Of a stretch of 20,219 bases of DNA, positions 13,725 through 20,219 are shown piece after piece. The number at the start of each line of letters is the position of its first letter. The first letter of the stretch is position 1. Origin of the DNA: a virus; the IMG/VR virus record IMGVR_UViG_3300031658_002172, positions 1 to 20,219 of that record; one strand, written 5' to 3'. The position numbers were made by a program, and so were the translations under genes. The notes beneath the pieces were generated by a model. The model ran no database searches. It was not told the DNA's origin and saw nothing but the letters and a program-made list of their open reading frames with translations.

Positions 13725-14267
13725 CTAGTCTTTGGTTCTCCGATTGAATGCTTTTACTCTCTTATCCAACGACTTCATGGCTCTATCAAGTTTTAATCTA
13801 GATACGCGGTGCATGAAATTGTATCCCAACATATGATCGTATTCATGTAATGCGACTCGTGCGGCTAGACCAGTATACTTCTCGGTTTTTTCTTCTTGAT
13901 TCTCATCGAAATATTTTAACGTACATTCAATGGGTCTCTTTATATTTAGACGTAGCCCAGGGACACTCAGACAGCCTTCTCGCATAACCTCGTGTTTATC
14001 ACTAACTGAAATCAATTGAGGATTGAAACACACTCGGCTAAACTCTTCTCCGCTGGTTGGATTTCGTACACCTATTGACATGATTGCCATATCTAGTCCG
14101 ACTTGATTTGCAGCTAGCCCCACGCCACCAAGTTCTATCATTTTGTTTGTTAGTTTAGTCGCCCATTTTTTAGCGTCTTCTTCTTCAAAGTTAAATGGCT
14201 CTGGTACCTTCTTCAGTATTGGAGTACCGATTGGTACCAAATTCATTTCATCACTCAAATGTTTCAT
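13725..14267 (-). CDS. def: peptide deformylase
   Basis: Fe/Zn metallo-enzyme of 180 aa that removes the formyl group from the N-terminal methionine of new proteins. All three PDF motifs are intact: GVGLAANQ (48-55), EGCLS (97-101) with metal ligand C99, and HEYDH (141-145) with ligands H141 and H145 and catalytic E142. About 35 residues follow the last motif, so the C-terminal helix that is missing in some short cyanophage PDFs appears to be present. Phage PDFs are thought to support fast processing of proteins, such as host photosystem D1 in cyanobacteria, but the host is not known here. It starts at ATG 14267, 34 nt after gp46, with no strong ribosome site. Confidence 0.96.
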   Translation of the reverse strand: MKHLSDEMNLVPIGTPILKKVPEPFNFEEEDAKKWATKLTNKMIELGGVGLAANQVGLDMAIMSIGVRNPTSGEEFSRVCFNPQLISVSDKHEVMREGCLSVPGLRLNIKRPIECTLKYFDENQEEKTEKYTGLAARVALHEYDHMLGYNFMHRVSRLKLDRAMKSLDKRVKAFNRRTKD

Positions 14268-14301
14268 ATTATGTTTACCAAAAAGTTGTAGTGAATATCA
14301 G

Positions 14302-15972
14302 TTATGACATTACCGAATAGTTTTGTTTCTTTTCAAATTTAATGACACTCCGAAATTTATCAAACAGGATGTCTCCTTTATGGGAGATCACGAAAACATT
14401 CGCATCTTCTCCTATAGTGTTTAACAAAGACATGACATAATCTGTTCCGTTATTGTCCAATGAACTGTCGAACACCTCATCCAAAATGAGTAGATTTGTC
14501 GCGGCACTATTCTTCATCTTAGCGATAGTGCGCCAAGTGAATAGTAATGCCAAATCAATTCTCTGCTTCTCGCCTTCACTGAATGATGCATAACTAAACT
14601 TGTCTCTATGTCTAGATTTGATAGTCTCGTTGAACTTCTCATCCAAATCAAACTGAACAAAGAAGTCCATTGAGGCTAGGTACTTATTTACCAACGAGTT
14701 GATAGCAGGTAGATATTGGCGAATAATTCTAGTCTTGATGCCAGTGTCTTTCAGCAGTGATGCAGCCAGTTTTAAATAATGTCCCTCTTCATTCTTGACC
14801 GACTTATCATGTTCTTTTTCCACAACAACTTTCGCAAGTGCTTTCAGCTTATCTTTTTCTTCTGTGATGTCTGCGAGGTTTACCTTTGCATGTGATATCT
14901 CAGCATTCAGTTTTGTCTGATATTTCTGGTTGGTAATAATCTCGTTGTTTATATCTACCAGCTTCTCTGACAAATCAATAAATTTTTCTAGTGTGTCATT
15001 TAATTGGGTGAACTCACTTTCAATTTTTTGATTCGCGTCTTGTAGTTCACCAATTTTTCGTTGTCGTTCTGTTTTAATCCCTGATTTAAAGTCATGTGAT
15101 ATACCTTGCTTACATGTCGGGCAGTCATCATGACTCTCATAAAAATCCAACTCTTTTTTTACTTTTGTGATTTGGGTATTAAATTGGTCTCTGTATCCTT
15201 GGAGCTTTTTGATTCTCTCTTTAGGATTTCCCAGTTGATCCTTCTCGCTGCTTGCTGTCGTTGCCTGTTGCTCAAATTTCTTAATCGCATCCTCGATTGC
15301 ATCTATCTGTTCTTGCATGTCCGCTATTTTAATTTCTTTATCGTTCTCCAGAGTTTGCACATACTTGTTCTGGAGAATGGCTTTGGACTTGCTTACTTCA
15401 ACGTCGGTTTCGATGTCTCTTATCGTATCTTTCAGTTTATTTATTTTTTCTTTGAGTACGACATTCATCACGGTAAATATTTGGATGTCTAGAATGTCCT
15501 CGATGATCTCCCTTCGACTGCCAAGGGGCAACTGCATGAACGGCGTGAAAGAGGCACTGCCGAGTATGACAATCTGAGTAAATGATTTATAGTTCAGCTT
15601 CAGAATGGCTTCTTCAAGATACTTTTGCATATCTCTCAGTGCGGCATCTTGGTCTATCATCTTGCCGTTACAATAAATCTCAAAAAAGTTTGGTTTGATA
15701 CCGCGCTTAATCTCATACTCGTTGGTGCCAACCGAGAAGGTAATCTCTACCTCTAGGGATTTACCGTTGACCGCGTTTACTAGCTGAGGCTTATTGATAC
15801 TTCTGAACGGCTTATTAAACAAAACAAAACACAGCGCATCAAGCATGGTAGATTTGCCACTGCCATTATCGCCAACAATTAAGGTACTGGTACTACGGGT
15901 AAAATCAATCTCCGTGAACGCATTGCCCGTTGATAGTAGATTCTTCCATTTTAATGTTTTAAATGTAATCAA
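14302..15972 (-). CDS. 46: recombination nuclease subunit gp46 (Rad50/SbcC-like)
   Basis: SMC-like ATPase of 556 aa (T4: 560) that works with gp47 to resect DNA ends for recombination-dependent replication and host DNA breakdown. Visible: Walker A GDNGSGKS (34-41), IVILGSASFTPFMQLP, two coiled-coil arms flanking the zinc hook CPTC (C284, C287), the second-half region DKFSYASFSEGEKQRIDLALLFTWR with the ABC signature, Walker B LLILDEVFDSS (D498, E499) and the FVISHK switch. The likely start is TTG at 15972, with GGAGG 9 nt upstream; the alignment with T4 gp46 begins here and no ATG is near. It follows gp47 after only 4 nt. Confidence 0.97.
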   Translation of the reverse strand: MITFKTLKWKNLLSTGNAFTEIDFTRSTSTLIVGDNGSGKSTMLDALCFVLFNKPFRSINKPQLVNAVNGKSLEVEITFSVGTNEYEIKRGIKPNFFEIYCNGKMIDQDAALRDMQKYLEEAILKLNYKSFTQIVILGSASFTPFMQLPLGSRREIIEDILDIQIFTVMNVVLKEKINKLKDTIRDIETDVEVSKSKAILQNKYVQTLENDKEIKIADMQEQIDAIEDAIKKFEQQATTASSEKDQLGNPKERIKKLQGYRDQFNTQITKVKKELDFYESHDDCPTCKQGISHDFKSGIKTERQRKIGELQDANQKIESEFTQLNDTLEKFIDLSEKLVDINNEIITNQKYQTKLNAEISHAKVNLADITEEKDKLKALAKVVVEKEHDKSVKNEEGHYLKLAASLLKDTGIKTRIIRQYLPAINSLVNKYLASMDFFVQFDLDEKFNETIKSRHRDKFSYASFSEGEKQRIDLALLFTWRTIAKMKNSAATNLLILDEVFDSSLDNNGTDYVMSLLNTIGEDANVFVISHKGDILFDKFRSVIKFEKKQNYSVMS

Positions 15973-15976
15973 ACTA

Positions 15977-17041
15977 TTATGCCTCCGATTGAGCTTCTAC
16001 ATATAGTGTCCGTAGCACCGACTTCAATTTGTCTCGATCTAGGTCCGTTGCAACATTGTCCACATAATCATTGAGTAAGGTCATTGTGTCTTCTAGGTTC
16101 ACCTCAACTTCACCAACTGCATCATCCTCAAACTCTGAGAAATCTTCGAGTATTTTAAGTTCAATCAAATTGCATTGGTACAAGTTGTCGATGAATGCAT
16201 CAAAATATGCAAAGTCATTCTTGCTTACAACTATAACCTTTACACAGGAATTATTAATAGAAGAATAATCGAAATCATCAAGTAAACTTCTAAAACTTGG
16301 ATCGGTATCATCGAAATGAAACTTATGAAAGATTGTATATGGGTTCTGCAAAAATTCAACAGAGTGATCGTATGTGTCATAGATATTAAATCCTCTAGGA
16401 TCTTCATAATCGGACCATGTAATTTCATATGGATTTCCAAGATATAATATATTGTCCGTTCTACTGCGATGATGGTAATGCCCACTACAAACTAATTCAA
16501 ACCGACTGAAAGGAGAGATGTCTGAGCCATGATCGTTCGTAACGCCCTTGTACATTTGAAAGCCACTGAACTCAAAATGGCCGAAGACAGCCTCTGCATC
16601 AGTCTCTTTAAGTACGCGCATCGTATCGTCATAATTCTCACTACATATCCAAGGAACGAAAAGAATCTTTCTTTCATCAAAAGTGAGTTCGGTCACCTCA
16701 GGATAGATCGTAACATTATCATACTGGGCCAGCAATAATTCAGGAGAGTTTACTTTATTGGTATTCTTAAAGTATGTATCATGATTGCCAGGGATCATAT
16801 GAATATCTATGCCCAGTGCCTCTGCTTTGTCAAAGAAGTATGACTTGCAACTCTGCAAGGTATTATAGTTGATAAACTTTCTGCGGTCAAATACATCACC
16901 GAGATGGAGTATCGTCTTAATTTGTCGTTCTACCAGTGTTGGGAAAAAGAACTCGTCATAGAACTTTCTAAAGAACCCATCAAACTGTATCGAGTCACCC
17001 CTCGCACCGAAGTGGGTGTCATTTATCGTAGCTATTTTAAT
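15977..17041 (-). CDS. 47: recombination nuclease subunit gp47 (Mre11/SbcD-like), probable ATT start
   Basis: Metallophosphoesterase nuclease of 354 aa (T4: 339), partner of gp46. Metal-site motifs: NDTHFG (7-12; D8, H10), HLGDVFDRR (46-54; D49), GNHD (85-88), GHFEFSG and the VCSGHYHHRS block. The frame has no ATG, GTG or TTG ahead of the first two motifs. The first usual start, TTG at 16858, would delete 61 residues including D8, H10 and D49. The only fitting start is ATT at 17041, which gives (M)KIATINDTHFG, matching T4 MKILNLGDWHLG. AAAGG lies 9 nt upstream. The ATT overlaps the exonuclease stop (ATTAA). An ATA two codons later is a weaker alternative. An ATG lost by sequencing error cannot be excluded. 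Confidence 0.9.
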   Translation of the reverse strand: MKIATINDTHFGARGDSIQFDGFFRKFYDEFFFPTLVERQIKTILHLGDVFDRRKFINYNTLQSCKSYFFDKAEALGIDIHMIPGNHDTYFKNTNKVNSPELLLAQYDNVTIYPEVTELTFDERKILFVPWICSENYDDTMRVLKETDAEAVFGHFEFSGFQMYKGVTNDHGSDISPFSRFELVCSGHYHHRSRTDNILYLGNPYEITWSDYEDPRGFNIYDTYDHSVEFLQNPYTIFHKFHFDDTDPSFRSLLDDFDYSSINNSCVKVIVVSKNDFAYFDAFIDNLYQCNLIELKILEDFSEFEDDAVGEVEVNLEDTMTLLNDYVDNVATDLDRDKLKSVLRTLYVEAQSEA

Positions 17042-17567
17042 TTTGCAATACCTTTAGTAGTGTTCTAGCTTGACTCTTAGCATCATCAAGAGCATGGTGG
17101 CTTACATCATCTTCCTGCGCTCTGATCTGAGCGTTGCTGATACCCATGAGGTTCATCACTGTCCTAAAACACATAACGTCCCAGTGCTTCCATGGGATCT
17201 TAACATCGGTGCGTGTCATGGCTTCTTCGAGTATTGTGATGTCAAACGAGGCACCGTTGCCCCATGGTTGTACTCGTGTATTGCCAATCCAATCACAAAA
17301 TTTCTGTAGTGCTTCTGTTACAGGGATCGGGTCGACCATAAGTGCTTGCAATGCTTCGGGCTTTTGCTTCTGCCACCAGGCGATTGTGTTCTTGTCGATG
17401 TGTAGCCCGGCATCTTTGCATGTCTTGGCATCCACGTTAATATAAAATTCATCAAAGATACCGTCTTGTATATTGAATTTTACAGCGCCAATAGAGAGTA
17501 TGGTTGCGTGGGCTCTAGTAGATAGAGTCTCAAGGTCAATCATAAGGTGTGTTTGGGTGGGCTTCAT
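17037..17567 (-). CDS. dexA: DexA-like 3'-5' exonuclease (DEDD family)
   Basis: Exonuclease of 176 aa with the RNase H-like DEDD fold. Visible: motif I HLMIDLETL with D11 and E13, LSIGAVKF (24-31), motif II GNGASFDI with D109, and motif III HHALDDA with H157 and D162, a DEDDh arrangement. T4 DexA (227 aa) degrades DNA from 3' ends. The pattern is also shared with small 3'-5' exoribonucleases of the Rv2179c type, so the substrate could be RNA. It starts at ATG 17567 with GGAG 10 nt upstream, behind its own consensus promoter, and its stop codon overlaps the gp47 start. It therefore heads a nuclease operon dexA-47-46. Confidence 0.88.
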   Translation of the reverse strand: MKPTQTHLMIDLETLSTRAHATILSIGAVKFNIQDGIFDEFYINVDAKTCKDAGLHIDKNTIAWWQKQKPEALQALMVDPIPVTEALQKFCDWIGNTRVQPWGNGASFDITILEEAMTRTDVKIPWKHWDVMCFRTVMNLMGISNAQIRAQEDDVSHHALDDAKSQARTLLKVLQN

Positions 17568-17594
17568 CTTTATATTTCTCCAGTTATAGATACC

Positions 17595-17623
17595 ATTATA
17601 TCACGGATATACATGCCTGTCAA
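17595..17623 (-). promoter_or_regulatory. consensus sigma70 promoter of the dexA-47-46 operon
   Basis: TTGACA (17623-17618), 17 nt, TATAAT (17600-17595) on the minus strand: both boxes perfect, spacing optimal. It lies just downstream of the gp55 gene and about 28 nt before the exonuclease start. Confidence 0.92.
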
Positions 17624-17630
17624 GTACTTT

Positions 17631-18239
17631 CTAAATTTCCTTGAGTGCTTCGATCTTCTCTTTTGCCAGTGCTAATGCCTCTTTATCGTCAAGATATTTA
17701 GGGCGGCGCTTGGGGATCTTTGACTTCTCGCTGGCAAACTCTGCTTCGTGTTTGTTTGATTCATCGATTTTCTTCCGCATGTAATCAAGGAACTCTGTTG
17801 CGTGGATATCGTTTCCGTGATCTTGTGCGAGTATTTCAGAGAATTCCAGATTCTGGATATATCTCATCTTGGTACTCTGATACTTCTTCTCTTTCTGAAT
17901 CCTACGAATAAATGCATAGTAGGTAATCTGCGTAAAGTACGCAAACGGATTGGATGATTTGGCGGGGTCAAAGTTGTCCATATATGTTATGCAGTTTTCG
18001 ATGCCATCTAAAATCATCTCATCCCGAAATGTATAGTTGACAAAGTTTGCTTTGTATGCCAAATGATTTGCAATCTTAACAAAACATTCTCCAATGTAAT
18101 CAGGAACTCTGGGTTTTGGGAGCTCGTTTTCTTCTACTGACTTCCATTCAATTACGAGGTCACGATGAGCAGATATGTTTAATAAAAACTCTTTATTGTT
18201 TACATAGTGTCTATTGGTACTGGCTTCTGCTTTTTTCAC
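17631..18239 (-). CDS. 55: late-transcription sigma factor gp55
   Basis: Phage sigma factor of 202 aa (T4: 185) that redirects host RNA polymerase to late promoters of the TATAAATA type, with gp45 as activator. The sigma region 2-like core is clear: the YTFRDEMILDGIENCITYMDNFDP helix, SSNPFAYFTQITYYAFIRRIQKEKKYQ and the following helix. This part matches T4 gp55 and the sigma70 family. There is no region 4. The C-terminus is Lys-rich. The start is GTG 18239 with GGAG 7 nt upstream; an overlapping ATG is immediately followed by TGA and cannot be used. It sits after the Sm-like gene and before the exonuclease operon. A plus-strand promoter lies in the gap just before it. Confidence 0.95.
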   Translation of the reverse strand: MKKAEASTNRHYVNNKEFLLNISAHRDLVIEWKSVEENELPKPRVPDYIGECFVKIANHLAYKANFVNYTFRDEMILDGIENCITYMDNFDPAKSSNPFAYFTQITYYAFIRRIQKEKKYQSTKMRYIQNLEFSEILAQDHGNDIHATEFLDYMRKKIDESNKHEAEFASEKSKIPKRRPKYLDDKEALALAKEKIEALKEI

Positions 18240-18268
18240 ATTATTTCTCCATTATTTTTAAAAAGGTA

Positions 18269-18296
18269 TTGACATTCCTGTGGATGTGTGTATAAT
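18269..18296 (+). promoter_or_regulatory. consensus sigma70 promoter on the plus strand (antisense)
   Basis: On the plus strand, TTGACA (18269-18274), a 16-nt spacer and TATAAT (18291-18296). Both boxes are perfect, yet the direction is opposite to all genes in the window. Transcription would start near 18303 and run antisense into the Sm-like gene and uvsW. I see no plus-strand gene or terminator after it. Confidence 0.75.
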
Positions 18297-18322
18297 AGGG
18301 TGTGTCCCTTTAAGAAAGAATA

Positions 18323-18691
18323 CTAATTAATCTTATTATCTTTAACTGCTTTTAAGTATTCTAGTATATCATATGACTCATCTAATTGTTTGACATTCTC
18401 TGAGAAGAAAATCCGGCGAACAATTCTTCGATAATCTTCTAAGTATTTCTTACTGATAGGAGTCACATTTACAATCTGTTCACATCTAACAAAGAACTCA
18501 GTTTCATCTGAAAAAGGAATCCAGGGAACTAGAGAAAAGGATTCCATAATACCCGAATCAGTATCAGAATAATCTCTGTCTATTTTAAGGGGAGTAATCA
18601 GTCGCAATCGATTATCAGATTGTTCTTCCATACCGGCTACCAATTGCAGAGAATCAGTAAAAGTTATAACATTTACGGGTAAGTCATTCAT
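18323..18691 (-). CDS. Sm-like (LSm/Hfq-fold) phage protein, copy 1
   Basis: Small protein of 122 aa. The order of elements resembles the 129-aa protein at 3886-4275: strand VNVITFTDSLQLVAGM, a turn LRLITPLKI, then SLVPWIPFSDETEFFV, CEQIVNVTPIS and a Tyr-rich helix KYLEDYRRIV. The correspondence (ITPL versus MQNPA, VPWIPFSDE versus FSPFCPAAHDG, YLEDYRRIV versus IVEQYRNKY) suggests paralogues of the phage Sm-like family. The second half (90-122) is an added helical tail. RNA binding is an inference. It starts at ATG 18691 and overlaps the uvsW end by 8 nt, so it is coupled to the helicase gene. It lies under the antisense promoter at 18269. Confidence 0.72.
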   Translation of the reverse strand: MNDLPVNVITFTDSLQLVAGMEEQSDNRLRLITPLKIDRDYSDTDSGIMESFSLVPWIPFSDETEFFVRCEQIVNVTPISKKYLEDYRRIVRRIFFSENVKQLDESYDILEYLKAVKDNKIN

Positions 18692-20171
18692 CTATTTTCA
18701 TCTTCACTATTTTATAATTAAAAGATTCTTCATTGTAAATCTTGATCCTTTCCATCATATGATTTAGGGTAAAGTTCTTCTTTGATTTCCAAGATAAATC
18801 ATCTCCAAGATCAAACAAATTACAGACTGTCTTCTGCCCACCTCGTCTAAGCCCTCTACCAATTGACTGTAGATTTCTAATTCGACTCTTACTCGGTGAA
18901 GCAAATACAACATTATGCAAGTTTCTTATGTTTATTCCAGTAGAAAAAGTACCATATGAAGCAACTATTATAGCATCATTTTCTTCCTCTGTCAAGCGGC
19001 GAATCTCTTCTCGATGCTCTGTATCTGTACCGCCATGTACATAGAATACCTTGCGCCCCTTGACAACATGATTTTTTATCATATCATACAGTACCGCGCC
19101 ATGCTTCTCAACATACTGATATAGGACCAGGGTGTTGCCCTTCTGGGCAACTGTGAGATTTGTGATCAATTTATTTCGTAATGGATTTCTCACAATCCAA
19201 TCTATCTCTTCCTGATATGGCATCTTAGAGACTAGCTTCCTGTTCGCATCAGTATATTCCAAGAGCATACACACGATTTTTAATTCGGCTAGTTGTTTGT
19301 CATCCATCAGCTTCTTAGTGGACGTGACTTGATTGACTCTGCCAAACACCCCCTCAAGAACCAGGCGGTGAGTTTTGCTTCCATCTAATGTACCAGTCGT
19401 GCCTATGCGATAAGGTGCCGTAGTGCATTTGTCCATTATAGTAGTCAGCGACTTAGCTTTGAAGTTGTGCGCTTCATCACCGTAGATCACATCGAACTGC
19501 CCAAACCACACACCAGGGAACTTGTAGATCGACTGCCACGTGGAGATGATAACATCTTTGTCGTTGGTCTTTTCTTTACCACTGTAGATTCGATGACAGT
19601 GTTCATCCACGTCCCATTTATTGGCTGAAGAATAATCACCAAAGTCACCATACATTTGCTCAACTAGTGAAGTCGTGGGCACAATGAGTAATTGCTTTCT
19701 GCCATGAAGTTGATGATATCGAATCAACATATACAACATGAGAGATTTGCCACTAGCGGTGGGCGACAACAACAGGCTTCTGCCCTTCGATATTGCATGA
19801 TTAACTGCTTCTATCTGATACTCCCTGGCTTCGATTGGCTTGTTCTGACTGTGCAGATCCAGATGCTTTGCGAATTTCTGTACCGCCTCTATTGTACTGT
19901 CTTCACCGAGGTCTTCCATCTCCAGCTTTGTTCTGTACTCTAGCTGTTCAGCAAACTCCAAAAGATAGTCTAGGAGACCAATGTACAATTCCCTCGTGTA
20001 CATATTGAATAGTCTTGCCTTGCCATCCCAATATCTAGATTTATAGCTCGGCATAAATTTAGCACCAGGAACATCGAATGTGAAGTGGTCCACAATCTCC
20101 TTTGCGGTAGAAGGATCCGTGTCCACTATTAAGTGAACTTCATCCTTTTTGGTGATCGTAATCAAACTCAT
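18684..20171 (-). CDS. uvsW: UvsW helicase (SF2)
   Basis: RNA/DNA helicase of 495 aa (T4: about 500) that unwinds R-loops, branch-migrates recombination intermediates and, in T4, helps shift replication from origin-dependent to recombination-dependent mode. Visible: an N-terminal DNA-binding domain (HFTFDVPGAKFMPSYKSRYWDGKARLFN, 29-56), motif Q-like REYQIEAV, Walker A SPTASGKS (136-143), DEAH (232-235), TGT motif III (about 259-261), GRKVFYVHGGTDTEHREEI, ASYGTFSTGINI and motif VI QSIGRGLRRG. In T4 this gene is late. It starts at ATG 20171, abutting the previous stop codon. Two plus-strand promoter-like sequences lie against it, the better one at 18269. Confidence 0.97.
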   Translation of the reverse strand: MSLITITKKDEVHLIVDTDPSTAKEIVDHFTFDVPGAKFMPSYKSRYWDGKARLFNMYTRELYIGLLDYLLEFAEQLEYRTKLEMEDLGEDSTIEAVQKFAKHLDLHSQNKPIEAREYQIEAVNHAISKGRSLLLSPTASGKSLMLYMLIRYHQLHGRKQLLIVPTTSLVEQMYGDFGDYSSANKWDVDEHCHRIYSGKEKTNDKDVIISTWQSIYKFPGVWFGQFDVIYGDEAHNFKAKSLTTIMDKCTTAPYRIGTTGTLDGSKTHRLVLEGVFGRVNQVTSTKKLMDDKQLAELKIVCMLLEYTDANRKLVSKMPYQEEIDWIVRNPLRNKLITNLTVAQKGNTLVLYQYVEKHGAVLYDMIKNHVVKGRKVFYVHGGTDTEHREEIRRLTEEENDAIIVASYGTFSTGINIRNLHNVVFASPSKSRIRNLQSIGRGLRRGGQKTVCNLFDLGDDLSWKSKKNFTLNHMMERIKIYNEESFNYKIVKMKIDE

Positions 20172-20219
20172 TTACATAAGACCATTTGTGAACTTGGACC
20201 ATTCTATATGGTTTTTGAT
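20172..20219 (-). CDS. uvsY: C-terminal end of a UvsY-like recombination mediator (cut by window edge)
   Basis: The right edge holds an open frame of 15 codons (IKNHIEWSKFTNGLM) ending in TAA at 20174-20172, directly before the uvsW ATG. It aligns without gaps to the T4 UvsY C-terminus (IKHIQDMRAFEAGK) at the IK, acidic residue, F and G positions. UvsY loads UvsX on single-stranded DNA. Gene order near uvsW supports the call, but the visible part is short. Confidence 0.55.
   Translation of the reverse strand: MKNHIEWSKFTNGLM

Noticed and set aside
16856-16858. TTG at 16858 as the start of gp47
   Set aside because: It would remove 61 residues including the metal ligands D8, H10 and D49, while the frame upstream is open and clearly homologous to the gp47 N-terminus.
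19060-19087. Second plus-strand promoter-like sequence inside uvsW (TTGACA, 16 nt, TATCAT)
   Set aside because: One mismatch and fully inside coding sequence, where the codons are explained by the UvsW protein. It may be chance; worth a glance only if plus-strand RNA from 18303 is confirmed.
20198-20216. Plus-strand hairpin ACCAT/ATGGT followed by five T
   Set aside because: The stem is only 5 bp and lies within the coding end of the UvsY-like gene; too weak for a terminator call.
1-20219. tRNA genes, CRISPR arrays, insertion sequences or attachment sites
   Set aside because: I looked for cloverleaf-like segments, regularly spaced repeats and transposase motifs and found none. Coding density leaves little room for them.

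Overview
The window is a piece of a large T4-like (tevenvirus-type) tailed-phage genome: its replication, recombination and transcription-control core. Almost every gene has a recognisable T4 homologue, and the block order 45-44-62-regA-43-uvsX-41 is the T4 order. All 24 called coding regions, including two cut by the window edges and one weak micro-ORF, lie on the minus strand and are read from right to left, with overlaps or gaps of a few bases. The set of extra genes (Hsp20, CobS-like ATPase, MazG-like hydrolase, peptide deformylase, Sm-like proteins, DUF3310) resembles marine T4-like phages such as cyanophages and their relatives more than T4 itself. The host cannot be named from the sequence. 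The near-consensus sigma70 promoters imply a bacterium with an ordinary housekeeping sigma factor.

Layout in transcription order (right to left). (1) 20219-17631: the last codons of a UvsY-like protein, UvsW helicase, an Sm-like small protein and late sigma factor gp55. (2) 17623-14302: a sigma70 promoter, a DexA-like exonuclease, gp47 and gp46 (the Mre11/Rad50-type nuclease). gp47 appears to start at a rare ATT codon. (3) 14267-8643: an accessory island with peptide deformylase, a conserved hypothetical, a ClpP-like protease, a large HExxH plus VWA protein (CobT-like), a MoxR/CobS-type AAA+ ATPase and a DUF3310 protein, ended by a strong intrinsic terminator. (4) 8524-5396: a consensus promoter, sliding clamp gp45, a Prx5-type peroxiredoxin, clamp loader gp44, a MazG-like hydrolase and clamp loader gp62. 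(5) 5391-3886: a T4-type late promoter motif, RegA, small heat-shock protein Hsp20 with a structured leader, and a second Sm-like protein. (6) 3882-1: a promoter, DNA polymerase gp43, recombinase UvsX, a small zinc-ribbon protein and the first codons of helicase gp41.

The genes work together as the phage replisome (43, 45, 44/62, 41), the recombination-dependent replication machinery (UvsX, UvsY, UvsW, 46/47), and the late-transcription switch (gp55 with gp45 as its DNA-tracking activator). Around this core sit genes for protein quality control (PDF, ClpP, AAA+/VWA, Hsp20), nucleotide and redox housekeeping (MazG, peroxiredoxin), and post-transcriptional control (RegA, two Sm-like proteins).

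The most interesting points are the ATT start of gp47, a consensus promoter pointing against lsm and uvsW, the hairpin-rich leader of hsp20, the AAA+/VWA-metallopeptidase/ClpP island, and the repeated promoter and leader motifs. There is no gene-free stretch longer than about 180 bases. I see no tRNA, CRISPR array, insertion sequence or convincing plus-strand gene.
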